DNA of 64,000 nucleotides from Ligula intestinalis (taxonomy: Eukaryota > Platyhelminthes > Cestoda > Diphyllobothriidea > Diphyllobothriidae). A model generated the notes under the pieces. The model had not been told where the DNA came from, did no database searches, and saw only the letters and a program-made list of their open reading frames with translations. The first letter of the stretch is position 1. The number at the start of each line of letters is the position of its first letter. Of this stretch, positions 44,000 to 54,413 are shown in pieces. Location of the stretch: the NCBI GenBank assembly GCA_036362985.1, contig JAYGXS010000008.1, forward strand, positions 10,226,742 through 10,290,741, given 5' to 3'. The translations under genes were made by a program, and so were the position numbers.

Positions 44000-45215
44000 C
44001 TAAGTGACTGTAGGCCACGCCAACTGTGAGGCTTGTAGGAAGTTCTTTTGTGCACACTACGCGGGCTTCATCAGCCTGATAGCCGTCGCTTCTGCTTTTG
44101 CTAGTAGATGCTGACCCAGGGACTTCGGATAATTTGATGAGACCCTGTAGATCACTCGGAAAGATTCGTTGGGGTCCACCCAATGTCCGGAATCGACCAT
44201 GTGGGCCAGAATAGAGCTGCTTATGTTCCTGACATCACCTTTTCTCAGCCATGCCGGGTGGTGTTCCTTTATTCTTTTGGATAGACGCCAGCTGGTATGA
44301 CTAATATAACCTGCTCCACAGGAACAAGTGAGAGAGTAGATGCACATTGATGTGGTCTGAGTTGGTATCCTATCCTTACCTTCACTGCGTAAGATTGGGT
44401 TGATTGAGAAAACTTGCTGCGTCCCCTCGAAAGGGGACTTTGGGGAATAGTGTTCTTTTTTCTACAGTAGGTGCAGTGGTTCTTCTTTGTTTCTCCGTCA
44501 TATTCCTTGTAATAAATCCCTCAGGATACCCATTTTCACGCAGTAGGTCCTCGATTTTCTTGAGCTTCTCCTCAATCCTGCCTGCTGAGCAAATTTTTCT
44601 AGCCCTTTGCACTAAGCATCGAACTAGATTTCGCTTCTGTTAAAGGGGTACGAAAATGTTAAAATTCGCGTACTGTCCAGACCAGGTTTTCTTTCGATAC
44701 ACGCTCTTTCCGATGCTATCGTCAGGTGTGTGACTTAGGGGGACGTCCGAGAACGGAAGCGAACCTGCCTTTCCAACCTCCAGAGTGAACTTAATAAATG
44801 GATGTTCTTGGTTGACCGCATTTAGGAGTGCGTCTGCGTCAGTTTCGATTGCGGCGATCACGAAGATGTCATCAACGTAGCGACCACAGTGTTTTAACTT
44901 GTGGATCTGATCACTTAGTTGAAGTTTCTACAGCTGCCCATGGATATGTCAGCTAGGAGGGGTCCGAGGCGAGCCCACAGCAACGCCGTTTATGTGTCTG
45001 CATAGCTGGCTGTCAAAAAGGAGCTGCACGTTTAATGTGCATTTAAGTAATAGTTCCTTCAGTGGGTTTGTCGGTATTTCTGTTTCCAGTGGATTTGTCA
45101 CTAGGTATTCGCAAATCTAATCTACTGTCTTGGTAACCGGGACGTCTGTAAACAACGATGAGGTGTCTAGAGAGAGTATCCTCATCCTCGCTAAGCCTAC
45201 TGTGCGATTTTTGAC
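44000..45215 (-). pseudogene. Penelope-like element polyprotein relic: RT plus GIY-YIG
   Basis: The most complete PLE in the window. On the minus strand, from high to low coordinates: LDTSSLFTDVPVTKTVD (RT motif A region), QLCRHINGVAVGSP (motif B), a frame break, LADISMGS, then RYVDDIFVIAA (motif C, catalytic YVDD, about 44845-44880), ALLNAVNQEHPFIKFTLEVG and SIGKSVYRKKTWSGQYANF. Next comes the linker RARKICSAGRIEEKLKKIED with LLRENGYPEGFI, and last the nuclease MCIYSLTCSCGAGYISHTSW with KEHHPAWLRKG and ISSSILAHMVDSG. PLE proteins copy RNA and nick DNA with these two domains. At least three frame breaks or stops (near 44940, 44640 and 44380) make it inactive. The N-terminal part of the RT and both element ends are not recognised. 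Confidence 0.8.
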
Positions 45216-45372
45216 GGCGTTAGCAGCTTGTCCAGCCTACTCCCTCTCTCCCACTACCTGTGATATGGGAGTTATCTTTGGGCAACCCATCGCACTTTTC
45301 GACCTGTCCACTTTAGCTTTCCCAGTATGCGCACAGCGTGTTGGCCGATTTTACGTTTCAGGTCTGGCAAAA

Positions 45373-45520
45373 GGTGGCTCAATGGTTAGAGCGTTCGATT
45401 CGGATCGGAAAAGCCGCGGGTTCGAGCCTCGAGTGGAGCACCACGTAAGGGTTAGGTATGATTGACTGGCGACGGCTAATGAGACAAAAAATGGTCATTG
45501 CTCAACTTCCTTGTCTTTTT
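45373..45520 (+). mobile_element. tRNA-headed SINE with clear A and B boxes
   Basis: A box TGGCTCAATGGTTAGAGCG (45375-45393) and B box GGTTCGAGCCT (45419-45429) are the best in the window. The tail GTATGATTGACTGGCGACGGCTAATGAGACAAAAAATGG shows a decayed ribozyme-like core. It adjoins module X. Confidence 0.75.
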
Positions 45521-45564
45521 CAGCAGCACTTTATGCCTACACTACTCGCTGTTACTAGCTGGTG

Positions 45565-46135
45565 TCAGGGCCCGAGGCAACAGTAGCTTATGTAGCCAAA
45601 CTCACTAATCCCTACTTCCTGCATGTTTTCCTACGAAAACGGTGGTTATGGGGTTTTATGGGCGGAGAATTAGGACACGCAGTGGAACATACTTTAATAA
45701 ACGCTAAATGCATTTTTATTTTACTGTATTTAGAAATTTTGTCATTTTTTATCTGTAGATTTTCCTAATCTGTATTATCATTTAACTTATTGCGAAAAAT
45801 CCCGATTATCAAACTGCAGGTTTCTTAAGTTTCCCGAAAAAGTAAAATGGTGGTTTGGAGGTCATCTACTTCAACTTACCCGTGGACCAACTTACCGTTA
45901 TGGAGTTAGATTAGTATAGTCCGCGGCACGAAGCGCCGCGCACACCTTACATGCGGGACAACCTGCTCCCAGCGGCCGCGGGAAGCAACTTCGACTACAT
46001 TTTATTTCACTTTGCACTAACTTCTAAAAATTACCTTCTCTGACTATCCTATTTCCCCACCACCAAAACTCTTTAACCACTATTTTTGCAGGACAAAATT
46101 CTGGGACTAGGGGTATATAAGTGGGGCTGGGTGAG
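45565..46135 (-). repeat. Module X, partial inverted copy
   Basis: Reverse complement of about 36950-37510: AACAGTAGCTTATGTAG, GAATTAGGACACGCAGTGGAACATAC, TAAACGCTAAATGCATTTTTATTT, GCGGCCGCGGGAAGC. The 68-codon ORF at 45562-45768 comes from this and matches those in other X copies. Confidence 0.65.
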
Positions 46136-46299
46136 CTACTTTTGCCGGGTCAGAGAATTAAAGCCCAAGGAAAAGGCAGAGTGGGAGAAGTTAGTTTCGT
46201 TAGCGGTCCGTGAGTGTTAATTAACGATGATCAATATTTTCTGATCTAAACTGGTAAGTCAGCAAGCTCGGTAAATAGGGTGTTTGACGCTGATCAACA

Positions 46300-46395
46300 A
46301 GGTGGGACACCACTTGGGTCTGGGTATGACTGGCTGACGACGGCTGATAAGCCAGAAATGTCCGCATTGCAGTCACCCTTGTCTTTCCCAACAAT
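46300..46395 (+). mobile_element. SINE tail with well-preserved hammerhead-like motif
   Basis: Lacks the tRNA head; begins near ACCACTTGGGTCTGGGTATGACTGG and ends TCACCCTTGTCTTTCCC, as in longer SINE copies. Confidence 0.6.
46328..46374 (+). ncRNA. Hammerhead-like ribozyme motif, all three stems
   Basis: Stem I GACTG (46328-46332) with CAGTC (46370-46374). Core CTGACGA (46334-46340; the fifth position is variable in hammerheads). Stem II GGCT/AGCC (46342-46345 with 46350-46353) and loop GATA, flanked by a C-A mismatch. GAA (46355-46357). Stem III ATG/CAT (46358-46360 with 46365-46367), loop TCCG. Predicted cleavage after T46368. A G-G mismatch sits at the base of stem I. Confidence 0.5.
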
Positions 46396-46527
46396 ACTCT
46401 CTGTCTATATTACTAGCTGTTACGGCTGTTGAGGCCTCTGGTGAGATTTAAGGCAGAGCGGGACAAGGGAGTTCTGTTAGCGGTCGGTTAACGTTCATCA
46501 ACGAGCGTCAAGGTAATCATTATAAAA

Positions 46528-46790
46528 AGGACGTTTAGGCGCATAGAATGCCTTTTTTGCCTTGACGGCTGCCTGTCATGGGTGAAGATGCCACAAGGTG
46601 CGTATGTGTGTGCGTGTACGTTAAATCCTCCCGAGGTCAAGTACGTGGACAACCAATGGCTAGCAGCCTCACCTTCGCTGTCAGTCACAATCCACCTGAA
46701 TGCATGCAAATGTCATTAATGCTTAAAAAGCAAGAAAAGGCTGTGATTAAGACACGGAACAAAACAGCGGTAGCAGCTGTGGCATAGGGA
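46528..46790 (+). repeat. Direct repeat G, copy 1
   Basis: Shares GCCTTGACGGCTG.CTGTCATGGGTGAAGATGC.ACAAGGTGCGTATG, CC.CCCGAGGTCA.GTA.GTGGACA and GATGTTATTAATG-like blocks with 47388-47680. Confidence 0.6.
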
Positions 46791-46871
46791 ATGCTACCGT
46801 TAAGAATTTTTGGTATAGGCAGACCATATTGCCAGCAAACACTTTTGGAGGCTGGAATGGTCATGGGTAGG

Positions 46872-47001
46872 GTTTTGTACACAATAAACCCTCCTCCAGG
46901 TGGATACCATAATTACGCCCTTTAGAATCTCCAAGGAAGAACACAATAAGAAGGACATTCGTCTGGTATCCACCTGGAGGAGGGTCTATTGTGTACACAA
47001 C
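46872..47001. repeat. Near-perfect hairpin, 38 bp arms
   Basis: Arms 46872-46909 and 46964-47001 match at 36 of 38 positions with a 54 bp loop. The outer end carries TTGTGTACACAA, itself palindromic, and the stem holds CCTCCTCCAGGTGGATACCA. AATAAA lies in the left arm. No gene in the loop. Confidence 0.75.
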
Positions 47002-47387
47002 CCGGAGTTACTTTCTCGGGTGGAAGTTGTCGTTGGTTGATCTCCAGTGCGCTGTTTGTCCTGCCTTGGGGGCAAGCCCCGGCATTGGGAGCGGACTGAT
47101 GGTGTCCTTGCAGTCAGGAGTGCAACTGCCGCTGCCTGAGAGCTGACAGTGGCTTATAATTAATGGCCATGCGCGTTTGCCTGTAGCCTGATTGGACGCA
47201 TTGGGATAACTGCGACCAATGCACATGCGTGCATCTGTGTGTCCCATCCAGAGGTCAAGGTTTTCGCGCGTAGACAGGCCTCGCGTGTAAGCGGCCCAAG
47301 CTAACAAACAAAGACTGTTGACTAGGCTCAACGCCTCAGGAAAGCCCCCAAATGTTGCTAGCATTCAGTTAAGCTAAACTCCTAGCA
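47002..47387. other. Spacer, no firm feature
   Basis: GC-richer than its surroundings. The 118-codon minus ORF (47008-47364) has no recognised domain. Contains GATTGGACGCATTGGGATAACTGCGACCAATGC, which recalls family L on the minus strand but is too diverged to assign. Confidence 0.3.
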
Positions 47388-47680
47388 AAAAAGATGTTAA
47401 GGTGCATAGGATGCTTCTTGCCTTGACGGCTGTCTGTCATGGGTGAAGATGCTACAAGGTGCGTATGCGTGCCTGGGCGTGTGTGTGTGCATTTTAAGTC
47501 CACCCGAGGTCAGGTAAGTGGACATCCAACAGTTGCCAACTTTACCTCCACTGTCAGTCAGTACCCTCCTCCCCTCCGCGAATTCAGGTGAGTGTTTGTG
47601 TACATCAAGATGTTATTAATGAGGAAAAAGATAGCAAAAAGGGGCCTGTCATTTGGACGCGGACCAAAGAAAAGTGGTAG
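47388..47680 (+). repeat. Direct repeat G, copy 2
   Basis: Partner of 46528-46790 in the same orientation, 0.86 kb downstream, with a longer GT-rich stretch (about 47476-47488). Confidence 0.6.
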
Positions 47681-47877
47681 GAATCCATTTGCATAATCAC
47701 ACTGTGCAAAAAGGTAGCGTTTCTCCACACACACACATACACGCACGCACTTGCATTTCCTGTGCACACACCGGGAATGAGTGCACCAGGGAGCGAAGCC
47801 AGAAGCCACAGTCTGTAATTAGCATATTCTGTGGTTGTGTGCGCTTTCGCCAGTTCAGCACACAATTCAAAATGCCC

Positions 47878-49450
47878 CCGAGCGAAGGCGCCGTTGATGC
47901 CCACGGAAGTAATGTGTCTCTACAACGTAGGGGAAACTTCTTTCGGTAGGACTGCCTTTTAGGGCCGTCTTAAATGAATTCCGCCTGCCTAAGGCTGCCT
48001 GAAAATGAATTCCGCCAGCCCAAGATCGAAGTTCCGCCAGAAGCAATTGACTACGTTTCTTATTGGTCAATAGGAATCAGTAACAGAAGTGGCAGGAGTT
48101 TATGTTGGTAGATTCAGCCCACTAAAACAATTATAACTGGCTATAATTTGCTTTCCACTCTTCACTTTCCGTCCAAGTTAACACGCATTAGCACTCTTTA
48201 ATCAAGCACTAAACATTTAACCACGAATTCCATGAGATAGTTGGGCGGGGACAGTTTATTTTTAGGGGGTCTCACAAAACAGATTTTCCTTTTTATCTTG
48301 AAGGCTTCAATCATCCACTGTTCGAAAAGTTAGCCAACACTGACTCGAGATGGTGCAGGCAGATGTGTGAGAGTTAGATTATACCTTAAGAACAAGACAA
48401 AACACTGCCATCGCCGCTATGGTGAAATAATGGGTTGAGGAGAAGTGTTTCGAGCGGAAGTGACTTGTTTCATAATTAACCAAGTAGTTGTACATATTTG
48501 AAGTAATGTTACAAAATCAGGTTGTCATACGTTCAAGCACACTTCATGAATTCCCTCGCAAGGCTAACGCATCTCCAGAAATAATAATCCACGCACGCCT
48601 CCAGGACTACGTTGCACTCCGCAGGCAATCCGATACCTCAGATGCACACGTGCCTCCCGTTCTTGGAACACGCACGACACTAGAGTTCACATAATTTCGA
48701 GTGGATTACAAAAGGCATGCATGCACTTACCTCCGGGGCCAGCCAAACGCGAAAGTCCGAGTTGACACTGACTCACTGTCGTATGAAGCAGTCGTTCACG
48801 TCCACATTATGGATTCACATTGAAGGTTCAGACCATTATCAGACACCGGTAGAGGCAGAGGCATTCCGCACAGCAGTACAAGAATATTGCATGCTTATGC
48901 CAGCCAGCTGATGAGCAAGCTGCCAGCGTTCGCGAGGGGTCTGTGCACACCCATTGGCTCAACAGGTCGACTAATTAGGAGGTAGCAATCGGACAAAAAC
49001 GTTCATGCGCCCTGAACCAAACTTTCCGGAACCGCCGCAGATATGGTCGCTGATGCGTCCATGTACAACCACAGTACTCGCAAGTACATTAAACCGCTGT
49101 GTAAACCTCGCCCTTGGGTTTAAGGGCGTCCAGAAAAAGAGAGCGTTGTGTAGGCGTAGTGGGTTACAGCATATGTTTTGTGTAGGTATTAGTAGCGGCC
49201 GCGAAGTTAGCCTCCGTCTGGTGATCACACGCTTGCATTTGCCTTCACCGACCGGCTAAACCAGATAAGGTATTCTCCACTCATTCTCATTCGCTTGAAA
49301 AAAATTCCTATCGAGAGTGTGACGCGCTATTCCGTGCTAACTCGGATAGCTCTCTACTCCACAAAGCCTTGTCCCATGGTGGAGTTCGGCAGCCGCCTGG
49401 GATGCATAATCGTCCCTGTAGCACCACATACCCTACCTCTCCCCCTGCGA
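47878..49450 (+). repeat. Tandem duplication H, unit 1
   Basis: About 1.6 kb. Blocks GTTGATGCCCACGGAAGT, ATGAATTCCGCCTGCCTAAGGCTG, TTACAAAAGGCATGCATGCACT, TGACACTGACTCACTG.CGTATGAA and CAGCTGATGAGCA.GCTGCCAGCGTTCGCGAGG recur in order in unit 2. No conserved ORF above 100 codons. Confidence 0.65.
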
Positions 49451-50176
49451 GACCACCCAGCCAAGGCACCGTTAATGCCCACGGAAGTTGTGTGGCTCTA
49501 TAACGTAGGGGAAACTTTTATCGGTCGAACTGCCTTGTAGGGCGGTCTAAAATGAATTCCGCCTGCCTAAGGCTGTCTAAAAATAAATTCCGCCAGTCTA
49601 AGACTCAATTTCCGCCAGTAGTAATTGCCCACTTTTCCTATTGGCCAAGAGGCATCAGTAACCTAAGCAGCAGGAGTTTATAGTGGTAGATTTGATTATA
49701 CTTAGCTCGCTTAAACAATAATAAGTGGCTTCAATTTACTTTCCGTTGTTCAATTTCAACTCAACTTAACACGCAATAACACTCTGTTATCCAGTATTTA
49801 ACCTTTAACCACGAACTGCACAAGACACTTGGGCGGGGGCAGTTTATTTTTAGGAGGCCTCATAAGGCAGTTTGCCCTTTTGTTTTGTAACTGCAATCAG
49901 CCACTGTAATTTGGCCGTAAACTTAAGCAATACTGACTCGAGATGGTGCAGGCACATGTGTGAGAGTTAGATTATACAACAAGAACAAGACAAAACAATG
50001 CCATCGCCGCTATGGCAAACTAAAGGGGTTTAGGACAAGCGTTTCGAGCGGAAGTGACTGGTTTCTTAATTTACTAAGCAGTTAGACGTATTTGAACTGC
50101 TGTAACAAGACAAGGTTGTCATACGTTTATGCACGCTCCATGAATTCCCTCACAAGGCAAACATTGCATTATTAAG

Positions 50177-50531
50177 AAGGTTTGGCAGACTTTGTTAATT
50201 TAGTTGACCCAATTGTGAAACAAAAACTCGCGGCATTCGGTGGGTTTCGAACCCGCCTAGGAGGGAAGGCCTTCTACGAAAGCCAATGCTCTAGCCCCTT
50301 GAGCTACGAATGCCACGCCACAGTTGATCGATACTACCCGCCCAACTTTGCCGCTCATATGGAATCCACCGATACAGAACAGCCAGTTGGCTGGTCAAGC
50401 AGGAGTTCCTAAGCAATCATCTAGAATCCACCAGAATGACTTCTAGACTGACTTAATTATTAATTATTATTTTTCGAATCCCGCCGAATGCTGCGAGTTT
50501 TTTCACAATTGGATCAACTAAATCAAACCTT
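50177..50531. mobile_element. Foldback made of two inverted tRNA-like SINE copies
   Basis: Left arm 50177-50250 and right arm 50473-50531 are inverted. In sense both read TTCGAA.CCC.CCGAATGC.GCGAG, TTTTT..CACAATTGG.TCAACTAAAT, ending CAAACCTT. The left copy has the full tRNA-like head (50313 down to 50233); the right one starts in the T arm. Confidence 0.6.
50233..50313 (-). tRNA. tRNA-like head (tRNA-derived, probably not functional)
   Basis: Minus strand: acceptor GCATTCG/CGAATGC pairs at all 7 positions, then TA at positions 8-9, D stem GCTC/GAGC, and T arm GCGGG-TTCGAAA-CCCAC with one mismatch. The anticodon arm does not fold into a 5 bp stem with a 7-base loop and the region has about eight extra bases. 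No CCA. I read it as the head of a SINE rather than a working tRNA; no anticodon can be assigned. Confidence 0.45.
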
Positions 50532-50889
50532 GTAAGGCCAAGGCAATTTGTTGTTCTTTGAAATATGCATCTTCGGGAATAATAGCCCACTCACGTCTCC
50601 AGGATTACATTTTACTCCACTCGCATTTCGATACCTGAGGCGCACACTTGCCTTCCATTCTCGGAACACGCATGGTACTAGAGTTCATATACTCACATAA
50701 GTTCGAGTGGATTACAAAAGGCATGCATGCACTCAGCTCCCGGGCCAGCCAAGCGCGAAAGTCCAGGTTGACACTGACTCACTGCCGTATGAATGAGTCG
50801 TTCAAGTCCACATTATGTTTTCACATTGAGGGCTCACACCACTATCAGATGCCTGTTTGGACAAAATACCTCCTGATCGAGATGTGGTG

Positions 50890-51235
50890 ACGCACTCAGT
50901 GCAGATGCTCATCGCATGAAGGCTCACTGGCCACCTCCACCCATATGTCTAGTCAACCACCTGTCAAGATCCACTTGCACAAAGACCGTTCCAGACGTTC
51001 TGGCGATTCCCATGGTCACCTCACTTCTGACGCGTTGCTGTTGCGTGCGGTTTCCCGCTCGTCTGGTATTCAATCGCCTACTGCCTATTCTCTACTCCTT
51101 ATGTGCAGAATAAACTGTTCCTACCACTATGGCCTCCCATGACTTCTCTTCCCCCTAAGGAATCGGGGCCTGAAGATCGCACGTTCGAGCGGTTACTTTT
51201 CTCAGTCCCTTGCGATAGAGGCAATCCGCGCAGCA
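50890..51235 (+). repeat. Family L repeat inserted in duplication H
   Basis: GTGCAGAATAAACTGTTCC, CACTATGGCCTCCCATGAC, CCTAAGGAATCGGGGCCTGAAGATCGCACG and CCTTGCGATAG. Its absence from unit 1 of H helps to define the two ends of the family. Confidence 0.6.
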
Positions 51236-51850
51236 GAAGAGCATTGCACGTATATGCCAACCAGCTGATGAGCAGGCTGCCAGCGTTCGCGAGGGATCTG
51301 TACGCATCCGTTGGTTCAACAGGCCAACTAATTAGAACGTAGCAATCGGAAAAAAGTTCACCCACCCTGAACCAAACTTTCTGAAACCGCAGTGGATATG
51401 GTCGCTGATGCGACACAGTCCTCCCCGGCAGTTCTCAAGATTAGTGTCGATGTACTACCGCAGGAAACAAGGCTATGTGGTTTGTTCACAAACTCGCACG
51501 TACATTAACCCAGGTTGTGTAAACTTCGCTCTTGGGTTTCAGAGTGTCCAATTGGAGAGGATTTCGTGTAGGCGTAATAGGTCACAACATATGTTTCGTG
51601 CGCTTGACGACCGCTTAGCACTACTCTCAGCTGTGATATTGCGAAGAAAGGCTTTGCCTAATAATCACCCGTCTGTATTTCCTTTCACAGGCCTGCTTAA
51701 CTAGCTTAGGTAGTCTGGCATTGTTCTTTTTTCACGGTACTTCTGCTCCTATCCCCATCAACTTGCAAAAAGAAATATTTAGAGGGCGATATGCTATCCC
51801 ATACTAACGCGCGTATCTCTCTACTCAATGGAGCCATGCCTCATAGAGAA

Positions 51851-52254
51851 GTTCAGCAGCCACCTGGAATGCATAAGTAGCACTGCTTTCTCCCTTGTGA
51901 ATGACGGGACTAGCCAAAGGTCCTATTAATTAATTCTGTGATCATTTCACCAGCAAGCCTACCGTACTTCGTAGATGCAAAACCCGGGGTCGGAACACAG
52001 GAAAGAACAACAGCTTCCACCCCCATTCACTCTGCCCGACCCGCAAGATTGTTTTAGTGAACCTGCTCGGCCCAACACAAAATGAGAAATGGCGAATTTA
52101 GAAGTGCTGGGCCAAGCACTTGTTTAGTTGGCTGTCCATGGCCTTCCACGTTACCGTTTAAATACTTCCCCGTGTGGAACAACGATCTGGACCCCCCGTA
52201 TTTTTTCCCAGAAACCATCGAAGCTGCCATTCCACCCCTATGTGGAACAAGCTA
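51851..52254. other. Spacer, no feature recognised
   Basis: Stretch before the RTE relic. Its last part may be decayed LINE, but nothing can be aligned with confidence. Confidence 0.3.
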
Positions 52255-52860
52255 ACAATGCCGTTTAAGGAGATTTGACGGCAAGGACATTTCCTTCAGG
52301 ACTTCGTTGACACCACTATTGTGCAAAACTGCCTACACAAGGGCAACCGAAATATCTGTGAAAATGACAGAGGGATCTCGTTGTTTAAAATTCCCGTAAA
52401 TATCTTCGATCAATCCCTGCTGAATAGTTTCTAAAATCGTCTCGGATAAGGACTCCTCTCTCGGAATCTCGGCACTTTTGACGGCATTTTAGCAGCCTGA
52501 CGACAGCAGACGAAATACTGTGAAATGGATGCTAGCATCTACGCAGTCTATTTTGATATGATGAAAATATTCGGATCATTGAAAGTAACGGACTTTAGAG
52601 GTTAAGCGAATCGTTTGACGCACACGAGGCTTTGGCTCCATAAAGAAAATGCTAGCGTGTGTCACAGAAGAATTCACATTCATCAATGGAGCGAAGCAAG
52701 ATAGTGCATTTGCTTCTACCCCTTTTCAGACTCCTTTCCTCTTTCATGCTGATTGATGCCTACCCTGAAGAGTGCTCAGACATAAACATCAACTACAGGA
52801 CTAATGGCCCGGCGAATACAAACAATCGTGAGAACATGAATAAGTACTGTTCATGAACTA
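52255..52860 (+). pseudogene. Ancient RTE-type reverse transcriptase relic
   Basis: Plus-strand translations in shifting frames give RQGHFLQDFVDTTIVQNCLH, KGNRNICENDRGISLFKI, then ASIYAVYFDMMKIF, then MLACVTEEFTFINGAKQDSA with FASTPFQTPF, and finally MLIDAYPEECSDININYRTN. This is, in order, the RT fingers (KGNR..C.N.RGISLL), the palm motif A region (Y..F.D..KAFD, here FDMMKIF), and the motif B region (NG.KQG...P.LF) of RTE LINEs, of the type encoded at 60.3-62.1 kb. Several stops and frame shifts, and loss of the FADD catalytic motif, show it is long dead. It begins where the 60.3 kb copy ends (..RQGQVPQ), so the two overlap by only a few residues. Confidence 0.65.
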
Positions 52861-52957
52861 CTCCTAGCGTCGATCGTCCACCTGACGCCATGCCAGACGT
52901 GCGTCAACCAACACCAAAAAGGAAGCACCCCACGCCTAGGATCATTCCAAATGGAAC

Positions 52958-52992
52958 TGAACTTCAGTTCAGTTCAATTCAGTTCAGTTTTA
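52958..52992 (+). repeat. Short TTCAG tandem repeat
   Basis: Repeated (T)TCAGT(T/C)CAATT units, about six. Confidence 0.6.
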
Positions 52993-52999
52993 TTAGGGG

Positions 53000-53679
53000 A
53001 ATATAGGTAAATACTTTTGAACTCCCTGTTTGTACATAGCTATGATGCAGAACATGTGGCGATGCCAGTAATGGAACTGCGGTAGGGGGGCAAACAGTAA
53101 AATAACTCCTTAGGCATCTTACATAAGTCTAGTTTTGAATGCCATTTGTGGAATTTTAAGGAGAAAAACTGTCGCCTGTGGGGGGGAAGGCGAAGGGTAC
53201 ATGTTAATTGGATATCCTGCTGCTGAAAGTGTTTGAATCATGTCCGGAGGAGGCCATCGCAGTTGTTCAATACCCTATTGGTCACACGAGGAGACGATTG
53301 CGGTGGTTACGAGAACATCACCGAGCGTCGGAGATGCGCCCATCATACGTCCTTGCTGGTTACCGGGTCTGCCGACCAGATGACGGAACACGGGATCAAT
53401 CTTAATTTTGCCCGTCAACGGAGGGAAAGAGAAGGAAAACCCCCATCATCACTAACAGACGTTCACACCATCCTCATCCGGATCCACGCCTGGATGGAAA
53501 ATAAAATTTGCTGACACGGCTAACGATACAACTACTTTCAAATTATGGAAAGTGGTAGCTGCTTTTAGAACCTCTTGTAAGCTCTTGCTCTTAATAAAAG
53601 CTGGTCCACCCCAATCAGTCGTCCCTGAATTCTGATTTGCTAAACCCTCATATTGTCCACTTTACTACACCGGTGGACC
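53000..53679. other. Spacer, no feature recognised
   Basis: Short ORFs only, overlapping in several frames, without domains. Confidence 0.3.
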
Positions 53680-54060
53680 GGACCGTGATTGGCTGATCGA
53701 GACGTCAAAAACCGCGTCGGCGAGCCGTTGGGAAAGTGCACTTCGATGCGTGCTAGTCAGCCAGGCACGAGCCGCTACAACACTGCCTACATCGTAACTT
53801 TTAAAAGCTCCGCGCAATTTTTAACGACTAGTCAAACCACTTTAACCACAACTGCCATTAGTGAGCATGTTGTGACTAGCTCACGTTGAAATGAACTTTC
53901 CTGACGTACCGCAGTCGTTGATCTTGAAGTCTGGGAATAGCCAATCACAGTTTCTGTATAAATGCCTTCTGGGCCGGCGATGAATAGTAAGCCTGCACGC
54001 GTGAACGCTTGTTCTCTGGCCCGTGGGGATCTCATTCAACTATGCAACCAACAACGTGGA
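53680..54060 (+). repeat. Family L upstream part with inverted head and CCAAT/TATA motifs
   Basis: 53925-54050 is nearly identical to 19610-19725. CCAATCAC lies at 53941-53948 and TATAAATG at 53957-53964, spaced like a Pol II promoter. 53680-53755 is an inverted copy of the part that lies upstream of this at 19555-19630. The AATAAA end block is missing here. Confidence 0.5.
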
Positions 54061-54413
54061 CTTGGTCCCAACTTGTCCTTATTTAGATCATTCATTCTTA
54101 TCATTCTTCGGCCTGGTCGGTTACGTGCGAAACTATCACAGAGACGAACCGGCCCCCCGCACACCCACTGTTCTCACATCGGCTGCCCACACGGTCCAAG
54201 TACGTTCAGTCGTGTCCATGACAGGGGAATGTTGACAGGACAAACTCACCTAAAATATACGACAACACCCACATTTCTAGTACTAATGATTTCTCCTTTG
54301 ACATAGTATCTCCACTGCTATCAAAACGGCAGCTACCAAACTATCCCGCCCAAAACGCCAATGCACACTCACATCAAGCATCGGCCGGATCGGCCACTTA
54401 CGAATTCATCGAA

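Larger units (their letters stand above)
49458..51850 (+). repeat. Tandem duplication H, unit 2, interrupted by two insertions
   Basis: Direct copy of unit 1, broken by the SINE foldback at 50177-50531 and by a family L copy at about 50890-51235. Both insertions are absent from unit 1, so they came after the duplication. Confidence 0.65.

Noticed and set aside
50233..50313. Functional tRNA gene on the minus strand
   Set aside because: Anticodon arm cannot fold normally, about eight extra bases, and a second truncated inverted copy with the same tail lies nearby, which fits a SINE.
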